27,836 bases of DNA from CAZECE01 sp964510525 (lineage in GTDB: Bacteria > Pseudomonadota > Gammaproteobacteria > Pseudomonadales > JANQJO01), in contig CAZECE010000012.1 in NCBI GenBank assembly GCA_964510525.1, positions 1-27,836 on the forward strand. The letters run 5' to 3'. Position numbers and translations under genes: made by a program. Shown here piece after piece: positions 1 to 7,477 of this stretch. Position 1 is the stretch's first letter, and every line of letters begins with the position of its first letter. The notes beneath the pieces are model-generated. The model was not told the DNA's origin, did not search any database, and worked only from the letters and a program-made list of their open reading frames with translations.

Positions 1-98
1 TGGTTCACGACATTCCAGGCTTGACCTGGAATCCATGGGTAAGTACCTCGCAACCTGCCCTCGTTGAGTCGCTTTGTTCATCGTGGCCACTTCATACT
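1..98 (+). repeat. Long intergenic direct repeat, copy A
   Basis: Positions 1-98 match 7330-7427 at a constant offset of 7,329 with only a few substitutions; the left end may continue outside the window. The unit contains a 21-bp palindrome (12-32), then a segment around ACCTCGCAACCTGCCCTCG, and ends at CATACT. In both places it lies just upstream of an Rpn-family gene remnant, so it is probably the 5' flank carried along with that element rather than a separate mobile unit. A more diverged third copy lies at 8293-8378. Confidence 0.85.
12..32. repeat. 8-5-8 palindrome (REP-like), copy 1
   Basis: The arms ATTCCAGG (12-19) and CCTGGAAT (25-32) pair perfectly around the loop CTTGA. The same geometry with the same loop recurs at 7341-7361 and 8153-8173, in inverse orientation at 8237-8257, and imperfectly at 8300-8320. 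Constant geometry with changing stem bases suggests a dispersed hairpin family such as REP elements. Confidence 0.75.
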
Positions 99-102
99 AA
101 AG

Positions 103-887
103 TATAGCCGATTACGCAAAAGGCACCTTTGAGGCAGAGACCGTCACCCCCTGTAAAGGCCACCGAAAAAACCACGAATATTCAGCTCGCCACCTACATG
201 ATGAACATTGCACTCAAGCACCTAAAAGATCACCCAAAAAGTAAATTTCCAGTCATTATGCCCATGGTGCTCTACCACGGGCAGAAAACGCCTTACCCAT
301 ACCCCTTGAACTGTCTCAGCATCTTCGAGGATCCCGATAATCTAATGGGCCAGGTCTTTAGCAATCCGATCCACCTAGTGGATTTAAACACATTCCCAGA
401 TGAGCAATTAAAGCAGTTCAAATTGGTGGGCGTCATGTCTCGCTTGCTCAAACATATCCGAGAGCCAGATCTTGATAAAAAATTGCCAATGATTTTGAAT
501 GATGCGGTTGAAGCGGCTTTACTCATCAGCGAAGGCGGTCAAAACGCAGTTTTAGACGAAAAAGTGTTACACTTTATAAGAAACAGCCTGGCCTACGCCT
601 TCACGGCCGCGCCAGAGCTAAAAGAAAAGCGCACTATCAATGAGTTAATGGGTCATACCGCTGAACCGATAAGGAATGAAATTATGTCATTAGCCGATGT
701 TTTGAGACAAGAAGGCCGTGAAGAAGGTCGTGAAGAAGGTCTTGAGCAGGGTCGAGAAGCAGGCTTTGAGCAAGCAAAAGTCGAAATCGCGCATCAAATG
801 CTCCGCGAGGGTTCTGACGATCGCTTTATCTTAAAAGTCCTTAAAATCAGTCAGCAGCAGCTCGACGAGATCAAACATAGCCGGTAA
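103..887 (+). pseudogene. Rpn-family recombination-promoting nuclease, 5'-truncated remnant
   Basis: The open frame runs from a TTG at 129 to a stop at 885-887 (252 codons). Residues from about 20 on (QLATYMMNIALKHLKDHP, PVIMPMVLYHGQ, VDLNTFPD) match the central part of the Rpn/PD-(D/E)XK 'putative transposase' family, and the tail has the Glu-Gly-Arg-rich repeats and terminal helical segment typical of it. The N-terminal HD/E-x-K nuclease core is absent. Bases 103-163 correspond to 7609-7669 of the second copy but lie in another frame, and the roughly 177 bp present upstream in that copy (7428-7608) are missing here. Family members are DNA endonucleases that stimulate RecA-independent recombination in E. 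coli. This copy cannot encode an active nuclease. The C-terminal frame is still open, so a truncated protein could be made. Confidence 0.8.
711..770 (+). repeat. Five 12-nt tandem repeats encoding the Rpn E-G-R tail
   Basis: Five units of 12 nt with consensus GAAGGTCGTGAA (711-722, 723-734, 735-746, 747-758, 759-770) encode the EGRE-type repeats of the Rpn C-terminal region. The homologous segment of the second Rpn copy (7947-7970) has only two units. The repeat number therefore differs between paralogues without breaking the frame. Confidence 0.8.
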
Positions 888-942
888 CGAGCGGCGGCGT
901 CAGTTTTGCGCCTCCTTTGGTGCAGCAACCCACTTTATGTTA

Positions 943-1239
943 TTAAGCAGCATCGAGTTTTATTTTCGAAACCTTACCCAAACGTACTGTTTTCCGAGCA
1001 AGCCATAGATCATACGAATGCTGCATAGCAAGCCAGCTTTCAGGAGATCTACCTAAGGCCTTCGACAAACGCAGAGCCATTTCAGGGCTTATCCTACTCT
1101 GACCTTTGAGGATTCTATTTAATGTAGAAGCCGCAACATCAAGCTTCGATGCTAAAAATCGACAGCTTAAATCAAATGTATCCATATAAGTTGCAAGGAT
1201 AAACCCTCCTGGATGAGGAGGATTGTGCATAGACATCAT
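943..1239 (-). CDS. higA: HigA-family antitoxin (XRE-type HTH)
   Basis: This 98-residue protein begins with the signature of the HigA/VapI addiction-module antidote family (MHNPPHPGGF) and continues through a helix-turn-helix with FLASKLDVAASTLNRIL and a second helix SPEMALRLSKALG. It would bind the HigB toxin and repress the operon promoter. Three starts are possible (1239, 1236 and 1230); the first overlaps the higB stop as ATGA, the usual coupling for this locus. The 98-residue length is normal for the family. The adjacent higB is frameshifted, so this is probably an orphan antitoxin that may still bind DNA or neutralise HigB proteins encoded elsewhere. Confidence 0.88.
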   Translation of the reverse strand: MMSMHNPPHPGGFILATYMDTFDLSCRFLASKLDVAASTLNRILKGQSRISPEMALRLSKALGRSPESWLAMQHSYDLWLARKTVRLGKVSKIKLDAA

Positions 1240-1480
1240 TGATAGTCCTCGTAATCCAAAACATGTGCATTCCCATCAGTGAATTGAAACGTTAAGCGCC
1301 AATTACCGGAGACCGAAATAGACCAAATACCCTCACGTGAGCCTTTTAACCGATGTAAACGATATCCGGGGATATCCCAATCATCTATTAAGGACGCCGT
1401 ATCCAGTGCAGCCAGTGAAATCTAAGCCTTTGGTTATGCTTAGCGTGTTGCGCAACACTGTCAACCTGAACCGTCACCAT
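1236..1480 (-). pseudogene. higB: HigB/RelE-family toxin, frameshifted and N-terminally degraded
   Basis: Reading leftward from about 1421 gives a clear HigB C-terminal half: ISLAALDTASLIDDWDIPGY, then RLHRLKGS, WSISVSGNWRLTFQF and LDYEDYQ, ending at TGA 1236-1238, which overlaps higA. Known HigB toxins are ribosome-dependent mRNA interferases of about 92 residues with the same GxRLHxLKG and NWRLTF blocks. Upstream, a TAG at 1422-1424 closes this frame, and the likely preceding segment (SVAQHAKHNQRLRF) is in another frame from ATG 1478-1480. A one-base indel near 1415-1425 explains this. The first 20-25 residues of the toxin are not recognisable. This locus would not make active toxin as read. 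Confidence 0.8.
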
Positions 1481-1512
1481 TTGGCTCGTTATATGACATA
1501 AGTGTGTATCCA

Positions 1513-1541
1513 GCACTAATGCCTTTTTGCGGCGTCAGTGC
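1513..1541. repeat. Imperfect 11-bp hairpin beside the transposase remnant
   Basis: GCACTAATGCC (1513-1523) and GGCGTCAGTGC (1531-1541) form a stem with one mismatch and one wobble around a 7-nt loop. It sits just downstream of the RAYT-like fragment on the minus strand. It could be a relic of a REP-type palindrome or chance; it lacks the conserved core boxes of an integron attC site. Confidence 0.35.
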
Positions 1542-1557
1542 GTTTAATTTTGAAAAA

Positions 1558-1659
1558 CTAATAATCCTCACCAGAATCGAAAACGAGCTCTCTATTATTT
1601 CCACTGAGGATGACACGCCGTAGTTCTCCCGGGTTGGAGAATCTCGCTTGCCGCGCCAT
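1558..1659 (-). pseudogene. REP-associated (Y1/RAYT) transposase, N-terminal fragment
   Basis: From ATG at 1657-1659 to TAG at 1558-1560 the minus strand encodes 33 residues: MARQARFSNPGELRRVIL, then SGNNRELVFDSGEDY. This matches the N-terminal signature of IS200-like Y1/RAYT transposases, in which M-A-R-x-x-R-F-x-x-P-G, a V-I-x-R-G-N-N-R motif and an E-D-Y follow in the same order. The full protein would be about 200-300 residues with a HUH motif and catalytic tyrosine; none of that follows here. RAYTs mobilise REP palindromes, and palindromes of fixed geometry occur elsewhere in this window. The assignment is from motif memory, not a database match. Confidence 0.65.
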
Positions 1660-1787
1660 GTTTTAACTCCCACCAAACAAAGAGTTCGAGGTTAAATCGG
1701 GTTCAGACAACATCAATCGAGCCTAATGATTTTTATCTAAGGTTCTTTTTTCGTCCGCTTCTGAAGTATCACCCTACCCTTTACAAA

Positions 1788-4700
1788 CTATGGCACCAGA
1801 CAACCACTTGAATCTAGGGGTTCAGGTTCAGCCCCAACACTTGGTTTTGGGTGTTCGTTCATATCAATTTCTTCTTCCGCCGCAAAGCCCTCAACAACAT
1901 CTTCAATGTTATCATGGATTTCTGAGCGCTCGACTAACCTTTTTTGTAGGTTTTCATAGAATTCTATTGTATTAGCCTTGAGATCGTCATCTCTGGTTTT
2001 TAAACCATTTATAATCGATTTTGGCGTACTAAGACTGTCATTGCCTATATTGCCTACATTGTCTATGCCGTGCCCCGCACCAAGCGTAGCGAGAAATAAT
2101 TGAAAAGTAGCAGACATGGCGCAGGAAAAAGCTTCGGATTCCTCGAGCGATTCGTCCGTCAAACATTTCGCTAAATCATACAATGAGTCGATCATAAAAA
2201 TCGTATCAATGGCAAGCATACCTGCAGTTTTGCCAAAGGTAGCTGCCTCATCAATAACTGCTCTCGCCGCAACCGCTGCTTCTTTAGTCAGTCCTCCGGC
2301 GGCTCCTTCAGCGGCCATCAACTCTGCTAATGCAGATTCCGCTGCTACCCAGCCAGCTATCTCGGATAATAGCAACATCGCTCCTGCCTGAACTAAGAAT
2401 ATTGATGCTTTCTTTTCAACGTTATCCGTCCACATCAAGTATTGGTCCTTAGTGGTTCCAAAGGCATGAACGGCCAAATGTCTCATTTCCTTATTAAGTT
2501 CACACTTCATTACACCGCGCTTTGGTAGGTTCGTTGTTTTGCCCATCACATAGTCGACTATCGCCTTATCCAAATCCCCACCGTTAGTTCCGTTGGTGTT
2601 AGTTCTCATACAGGGCATTAAGAGTGCCGCAGAGTCGTTGTATTGGGAGCCATACTCTAGGATCGGTGCGATATCTTCTGTATCCTCTCCGGTGTATTTG
2701 TAACTATGTCGCAAACAAAGATCGTGAAAAAATTGGTTTTTCATTGCAGGCTCAAAACAGCCTGCACGTGCTTTCCAGTGGTGAGCAATTTTGCCTGTAC
2801 CAAGTATCGCATCGCGCATCTTTTTACTTCGGTAGTAATAATGATTTGGCATACAGCTGCTGTTACCATTATCGACACAGGCTGTTAACGCCATGTGATT
2901 ATCAACATCGAAGGGGCTGCCATCGTCTGCCTGAAGTTTTGGTATGATTTTATTTTCAGGGATATTACTATTACTGTCTCCGCAGTTGATTAGGACGTCG
3001 GGATTTTCTATATCTATGCACTTCCATGTTGCGCGTTTATTCCAAAAAATTGCGTCTGGATCGTAGTTTAGGCTATCTATAGCCACTGGTATAAAACCCG
3101 GGCTCAATAGGCATGTATTTAGATCTAAAGCCTCGTCATCCGACAGGCCTGCCGCTTTACACATCTCGTAAACTGTATCAACATACAAATCAGCCAGTCT
3201 ATTTGGTGAGTTACAAAAATCTTTCAGTGTTGAGTTTTGAGAGCCAATTTGCATACTGGTTGTGTAAGATGTAACAGGGTAATCGAAACTACCGTAGTTG
3301 CCCTGAGGGCAAAACTCGGGGTAGCCTATGTCCAATGGGTCTTCGCCACTGCTAATTCGAAATTGCGCATACAGCGGCTTATCCGGATCCAGATTTGAAC
3401 CTTGCGCGCATAGCGCGGGTCCAACAAAGTCTTGCAGTGTTGTTGCCCCCTTATTAGTGAATTCGCCCTGTAAGTTTGTTTGATTATAACAACCGGTGAG
3501 ATCCTCAATATCAGTGTACGGTGATCTGACGAGGGCTTGAACGCATTCATAGCTGCCTTGAAAAGAACCACCGCTCACTCCTAAGGGGTATTGCCCAGTC
3601 CCGATATATCGATTGTTACTTTGATCGTCACTGAGATCGTCACTGAATATGAACAATATTCGGTTATCTTCCATGCAGCGATCCACCACTGTTGGACCAG
3701 CTGTGTACTTCATTCCATCTACGTTGGCGCATAGACTGTCGACTCGTATTCCTTGGTGCTTAGTTGGGTTGGCCGGCGTTTCAATATTTGAGCACTGGAC
3801 ATGTTGATCAGGATCTTCATTAAGGATAATATTGTAATTAATCTCGTGTCCTCGGTTGTAAATCGCATCATTTGGCGTGCAGTAAATTTCTTCTAGCTTT
3901 TCGAGCAAAACGTCTTCAAACGGATCTGTAACCTTTGACTCAAAGTCGACACTGCTGTCTTTTGCACCTATGGATGAACTTGCACAGTATTTGCTCGCCC
4001 AACCAGTTGTGTTTTTAGTCCAATCGCGTACGCACCGACCTATCCTGGTGGCTGCATGTTGTTTAGCGTCTCGTTCAAAGTTCGTTAGGGGCCTACTCCC
4101 TGTCGCCTTCCCATGTGTTTTTATCCTGCCGCTCACCAATGGCTTTTTATTTCCCATATCGTCTGTTTTGATGTATAGGCGGTGCCAACAATAATGATGT
4201 TCGGTTCTAGATATATTTAGGCTCGATCCATTCGGGCACACGTGCACTGTCACGTTTTCAAGTCCGCCCGCCTTCCACATCATAGTGGCAGCAGTATCGG
4301 GCACCTCGTGAGTCTGATCCAGAGCTTCATCAACGTTCACCTCGATTTTTGAATGAAAAGCGTCGTTTTTTTCAAAGAAGTATATACCGTAATACGAGTT
4401 GCTAGCGCTCGTGTCGGTTGGCCCTGACGTAGTTATGTGAATCGTTTCTCCCTCGTTAACTGCCTCGCTTTGGCCTTCCGCTACCGACCTACATTGACTG
4501 CCTTCAGGGCCTTCGGGGTTGGGATTAACTTCATTGCTTCCGCTGTCTATCAGAACTGAGCTCAGTGCAGCTGTCATATCTTCACAAAATTCCAGATTGG
4601 TTACGCTGACTTTTTTATCTTTGCTTATCTTTATTTTAATGTTCTTACCTATAGGGTAGCTGTAGTCGGCGAAGATCGTGTCAGGGGTCTCCTCTATGTC

Positions 4701-5198
4701 GTGCATCCAATCTGGCTCACTCTGTTTTGTGAAATTCACCTCGAAAACGCCTGTTGACCGTTCCTTTGTCCGTCGCGCCTTAAATTTAAGATACCCATAG
4801 TTAAGCGTTTCGTATCCCCGCTTCATGCGAACAGGTGTACAATCAGAGTTGGCAGTTGCGATTGAGGGCGAAGGTTCGCCGCCAGAGCTCGAACCTTCGC
4901 CCTCCTCGGCATTGACAATTTCTTTACATTTTTTTGCCCTGCGTCTCGTTTTCTTGTCTAACCATTCTGCCACGCGAACGCAATCACGTGCCTGTCGGCC
5001 AGTGAGAGTATCGTCACAATAATTGGGATTATTCGAATCATTAGCGCAGGCCGCATCGCGTATCTCCGTATCGGCATCCTTATACGGATTGGCGGCGCTC
5101 AGCGGAGATGCGCAAATAGTGGCTAAAGTCAGGAACAGGTGAGGTAAGATTTGATAGCGGTTGTGACTTGGCAGTCCAGTTCGTTTGTTTATCATCAT
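1788..5198 (-). CDS. Large secreted cysteine-rich protein of unknown function
   Basis: This 1,136-residue protein is not recognised as a whole. I place the start at ATG 5196-5198, with AGGGG just upstream; a TTG precedes it. An N-terminal signal peptide (hydrophobic LFLTLATICASPLSA, cut after the Ala-rich site) points to export. The body is rich in cysteine, Asn, Asp and Ser and lacks transmembrane segments until about residue 935. A hydrophobic Ala-rich zone then runs to about 1045, followed by a charged tail ending GCLVP. The hydrophobic zone recalls the pre-toxin segments of polymorphic toxins, but no toxin domain is recognised after it. Around residues 812-835 is a stretch, CFEP followed by FFHDLCLRHSYKY, resembling the C-x-R-H-D-x-x-Y core of prokaryotic phospholipase A2, with Ser in place of the catalytic Asp. 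The Stv-like protein upstream on the same strand is a likely partner. Confidence 0.75.
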   Translation of the reverse strand: MMINKRTGLPSHNRYQILPHLFLTLATICASPLSAANPYKDADTEIRDAACANDSNNPNYCDDTLTGRQARDCVRVAEWLDKKTRRRAKKCKEIVNAEEGEGSSSGGEPSPSIATANSDCTPVRMKRGYETLNYGYLKFKARRTKERSTGVFEVNFTKQSEPDWMHDIEETPDTIFADYSYPIGKNIKIKISKDKKVSVTNLEFCEDMTAALSSVLIDSGSNEVNPNPEGPEGSQCRSVAEGQSEAVNEGETIHITTSGPTDTSASNSYYGIYFFEKNDAFHSKIEVNVDEALDQTHEVPDTAATMMWKAGGLENVTVHVCPNGSSLNISRTEHHYCWHRLYIKTDDMGNKKPLVSGRIKTHGKATGSRPLTNFERDAKQHAATRIGRCVRDWTKNTTGWASKYCASSSIGAKDSSVDFESKVTDPFEDVLLEKLEEIYCTPNDAIYNRGHEINYNIILNEDPDQHVQCSNIETPANPTKHQGIRVDSLCANVDGMKYTAGPTVVDRCMEDNRILFIFSDDLSDDQSNNRYIGTGQYPLGVSGGSFQGSYECVQALVRSPYTDIEDLTGCYNQTNLQGEFTNKGATTLQDFVGPALCAQGSNLDPDKPLYAQFRISSGEDPLDIGYPEFCPQGNYGSFDYPVTSYTTSMQIGSQNSTLKDFCNSPNRLADLYVDTVYEMCKAAGLSDDEALDLNTCLLSPGFIPVAIDSLNYDPDAIFWNKRATWKCIDIENPDVLINCGDSNSNIPENKIIPKLQADDGSPFDVDNHMALTACVDNGNSSCMPNHYYYRSKKMRDAILGTGKIAHHWKARAGCFEPAMKNQFFHDLCLRHSYKYTGEDTEDIAPILEYGSQYNDSAALLMPCMRTNTNGTNGGDLDKAIVDYVMGKTTNLPKRGVMKCELNKEMRHLAVHAFGTTKDQYLMWTDNVEKKASIFLVQAGAMLLLSEIAGWVAAESALAELMAAEGAAGGLTKEAAVAARAVIDEAATFGKTAGMLAIDTIFMIDSLYDLAKCLTDESLEESEAFSCAMSATFQLFLATLGAGHGIDNVGNIGNDSLSTPKSIINGLKTRDDDLKANTIEFYENLQKRLVERSEIHDNIEDVVEGFAAEEEIDMNEHPKPSVGAEPEPLDSSGCLVP

Positions 5199-5344
5199 CA
5201 AGACCCCTAGTGGTGATTGTCTGTGCCAGGTTAATAAATCTCGGACCTGTCACCGCACGTTTTGTTTGCGTTCGTGTTTCTGTGCTGGTTTTCCTGGTTA
5301 TTATCGACTTTTTCTGTACGGGTGCTACGTCTCATCCTCGCTAC

Positions 5345-5380
5345 TAAGTGCCCCCCCTTCGCCCCGTCCGGTGGCACTTA
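5345..5380. other. 8-bp hairpin between the Stv-like gene and the large secreted protein
   Basis: TAAGTGCC (5345-5352) and GGCACTTA (5373-5380) are perfectly complementary around a 20-nt pyrimidine-rich loop. The hairpin lies about 40 nt downstream of the Stv-like gene's stop and upstream of the next start. No U-tract follows on either strand, so it is not a classical terminator. It could be an operator or an mRNA processing or stability element. Confidence 0.35.
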
Positions 5381-5417
5381 TGGGGTCACCCGACACCGAA
5401 CATGCCGTCATTGCCTT

Positions 5418-6218
5418 CTAAGGAGGTTGCGAGCCCGATGTCCTGCGACATGCTACACACTGTATAACTATTTCCTTAGAGGACCGTCGTGCAGCTATAC
5501 CTGCTTTGAGCAGTAGCTCAGATAGTTTCTGTGATGGTGTCCCCGCAGTCAGTGCCCCCGAGTATGCATCGCGTAGCCACGTTTCCTCAGCTGAACGATT
5601 TGTAGCAAAGCGGGTTATTCTCATATCGTTTATGCTGGCACCTGACGGCTGGATCTCGCGCTGGAATGTGGTGCTGCCAGGCCCCGTTAGGCTCTCTAGT
5701 TCTGCCCATTCCCCGCGTAGTATGAAAGGTACCCAACCCATGTCCAATGTGGAGCCCTTCGGCACATAGAATTCCACACTCACCCCCGATGGGATCTGTA
5801 CCTGTGTACTTAGTGTGCTACCGTGGCCGGTTAGCCCCATGGTTATCGTTGTTGGCGTGTGTCGATCATTTAGTTTGGGACGTAGCGTCTTCGCTGTAAG
5901 TGATCCCGGGGCGCCGTAGCGGATATAGCCGCCCTCTTTATCATGCATCAGGATGGTATCGACACCGCGTGCGTCGAGCAGTCTATACAGTATGAGCGAG
6001 CGTTCTCCAGTGCCGTTGTAGGTCATGACTTGGTCCATGCCGACCACATTGCGTTGTTCGTCGAGCCACGACTCCGTGACCCCCTCGGTTGCCAGAGGTG
6101 ACTCGTCTCGCAGGGGCAGGTCGTTACATGCGAAGGCTGACACGGTGAGCAGCGTTATCATCGCTAACAGGTATTGTGGTGTGACTAAGTTGTGGCGACC
6201 TTGCGTGTTATTGGTCAT
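5418..6218 (-). CDS. Exported protein with an Stv-type (putative adhesin) domain
   Basis: This is 266 residues from ATG 6216-6218, preceded by GAGGA at good spacing; an upstream GTG at 6248 is less likely. A hydrophobic signal (LLAMITLLTVSAFAC) could be cut before Cys as a lipoprotein, but the -3 position is Ala, so signal peptidase I cleavage is also possible. The mature part contains GLTGHGST, a strand pair (VQIPSGVSVEFYVPKGSTLD) and a C-terminal block (QKLSELLLKAG...IQCVACR). This layout (T-x-H-G, V-P-x-G-x-x-x-x-F-Y-x-P-x-G, then L-S-x-L-L with a late A-C-R) resembles the 'putative adhesin Stv' domain as I remember it. Its biochemical role is not established. It lies upstream of the large secreted protein on the same strand, about 220 nt away, and may be co-expressed with it. 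Confidence 0.55.
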   Translation of the reverse strand: MTNNTQGRHNLVTPQYLLAMITLLTVSAFACNDLPLRDESPLATEGVTESWLDEQRNVVGMDQVMTYNGTGERSLILYRLLDARGVDTILMHDKEGGYIRYGAPGSLTAKTLRPKLNDRHTPTTITMGLTGHGSTLSTQVQIPSGVSVEFYVPKGSTLDMGWVPFILRGEWAELESLTGPGSTTFQREIQPSGASINDMRITRFATNRSAEETWLRDAYSGALTAGTPSQKLSELLLKAGIAARRSSKEIVIQCVACRRTSGSQPP

Positions 6219-6353
6219 CGTCCCGTGTCCTCGCTCAACCCTTCCCACCCGGATTTAGCAGCTGCCCGATTGGTCTAGCGTACCCAGTGCGGAAGCGCAT
6301 ACTCTCATATAAAATCGTTTAAACGTGTCTGGATTTACTCGACCAGAACATCC

Positions 6354-6384
6354 TATAGTGATGGTGGTGGAAAGGATCACTATA
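6354..6384. other. 9-bp perfect hairpin overlapping the reverse transcriptase stop
   Basis: TATAGTGAT (6354-6362) and ATCACTATA (6376-6384) pair perfectly around a 13-nt loop. The right arm covers the TAG (6380-6382) of the RT remnant. No U-tract follows. It may be the end structure of the original retroelement or a 3' mRNA stabiliser. Confidence 0.45.
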
Positions 6385-7084
6385 CTGCTCTCCCAGTCAA
6401 CCCAGCACCAACCCATCTCAACCAGTTAGTTTTGTACTCTCGCACGCATTGGTCAGGTGCGCTTTGCTCATAAAGCCGCGATAGCTTGTTCCAGTGGTTA
6501 AGGATCGTTTGCTTGGCCAACCCTATTTGGCCGTTGGCGCCCAATCGATAACCCAAAAAGTCAAACCCTCTTTCAATGCGACCAATGAAGGTCTTATTGA
6601 AAGCTAGTTTGTACTTTAACCGATGCACGATACCGTGCATGTTCTCTTGAAGGTGCGCACGGATACTGTTGACCGCGCCTTTTAACCCACCATGTCCTTT
6701 AACGTGATGGCATCGGGTATCGATACGATCGGTGATGATTCGTGTTAATACCTCGCTCATGGCTTTTAACACCACCGCATCTTGTGCGGACCAACGCGTT
6801 AATGCATGACCGTTTTTATGACCGAAGTGATCTACAGGGGAAAGATAGTAGATCCCCGCTAAAAGCTGTTCTCGGATGATTTGTTTATGGGCTTGCCAAT
6901 GGCGACGCAATTCCCAAATATCGCTGCTGTCTTTGTCCTCTTCGCGATGCTTGCTGATTTCAGCTAAGGCTGCATCCAATACCACGTTGCTGGTGATCTC
7001 ACTCATCAGGTTCGTGCTGAACCGACGAGGTTGGTTAGACCGACGCAGGGGATTGTGTGACTGTTTGGTTAGCAGTGACTTCAT
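6380..7084 (-). pseudogene. Reverse transcriptase with internally deleted catalytic core
   Basis: An open frame runs to the TAG at 6380-6382; ATG 7082-7084 (residue 6 of the frame opening at TTG 7099) is the likelier start. Residues 60-145 (WELRRHWQAHK, YYLSPVDHFG, WSAQDAVVLKAMSEVL, HHVKGHGGLKGAV) match the N-terminal fingers region of a class of bacterial RTs without a maturase domain. Residues 165-215 (NKTFIGRIERGFDFLGYRL, then a helix ending SRLYEQ) match the region just after the palm. Between them the usual segment of roughly 130 residues with the Y-x-D-D catalytic aspartates is missing, and the two halves are fused in frame near residues 145-165. The product cannot polymerise DNA. It is either a dead relic or a non-catalytic derivative. 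It was probably part of a mobile retroelement, but its exact class cannot be assigned. Confidence 0.75.
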
Positions 7085-7329
7085 ATACCGGTATTTCAAC
7101 CTGGGCTGTTTGAGTGTCGACTCCTGTCTTGATTCAGCGTCCTGCTTGCATTTGAGTGTTTAAATTATAGTCATAAGAAATGTAACTGAAACCTTGTTGG
7201 TGTGTTTTATCAGATTTTATTTGTAAGGCTTTGTTAATAATAATGGCGATTAGCCAGCCCCTAACTCGCCACTAACCCCACCCCTCGATTCGCTTCGCTC
7301 ATCGCGGCTACGTCATACTCACCCAAGTT

Positions 7330-7427
7330 TGGTTCACCTCATTCCAGGCTTGACCTGGAATCCATGGGTAAGTACCTCGCAACCTGCCCTCGTTGAGTCG
7401 CTTTGTTCATCGCGGCCACTTCATACT
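7330..7427 (+). repeat. Long intergenic direct repeat, copy B
   Basis: This is nearly identical to 1-98 and in the same orientation, and includes the palindrome ATTCCAGG-CTTGA-CCTGGAAT at 7341-7361. Unlike copy A it is followed by the intact 5' flank and start of the Rpn gene (7428 onward). The pair delimits about 7.3 kb of accessory DNA. Confidence 0.88.
7341..7361. repeat. 8-5-8 palindrome (REP-like), copy 2
   Basis: This palindrome has the same arms and loop as the one at 12-32, inside long repeat copy B. Confidence 0.75.
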
Positions 7428-7477
7428 GAATTTAATCTGGTACACTCCGGTTGGCCTTAACCACCGGATAACACCAG

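Larger units (their letters stand above)
1240..1787. other. Degenerate interval between higA and the 1,136-aa gene
   Basis: This interval has no intact gene. It holds the higB pseudogene (to about 1480), an imperfect hairpin (1513-1541) and the RAYT N-terminal fragment (1558-1659). From 1660 to 1787 I see nothing recognisable; no clear hairpin with a U-tract follows the stop of the large gene at 1788. Confidence 0.6.
7085..7477. other. Intergenic region with repeat debris
   Basis: This gap between the RT remnant and the second Rpn locus holds an AT-rich stretch (about 7145-7240) with no recognisable gene, a partial repeat CCCTCGATTCGCTTCGCTCA (from 7282, continuing to 7319) and the long repeat copy B (7330-7427). 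The partial unit recurs at 8347-8378. No RNA gene was seen. Confidence 0.6.

Noticed and set aside
711..770. CRISPR-like repeat array
   Set aside because: The 12-nt units are directly adjacent with no spacers and encode the Rpn tail. No CRISPR array or cas gene is present.
1445..1458. Perfect 14-bp palindrome GTGTTGCGCAACAC as an operator
   Set aside because: It falls inside the higB remnant (encoding V-A-Q-H) rather than at the TA promoter, and no second copy was seen. It is probably chance.
1440..1541. Integron attC site beside the TA locus
   Set aside because: TA genes are common in integron cassettes and a hairpin is present, but no paired RYYYAAC/GTTRRRY core boxes or integrase were found.
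2116..2391. Plus-strand open frame rich in Ala/Ser
   Set aside because: It is antisense to the Ala-rich hydrophobic zone of the 1,136-residue gene; its composition is explained by the codons on the other strand.
6380..7084. Diversity-generating retroelement
   Set aside because: The RT lacks its catalytic core and I saw no template/variable repeat pair or C-type-lectin target gene nearby.
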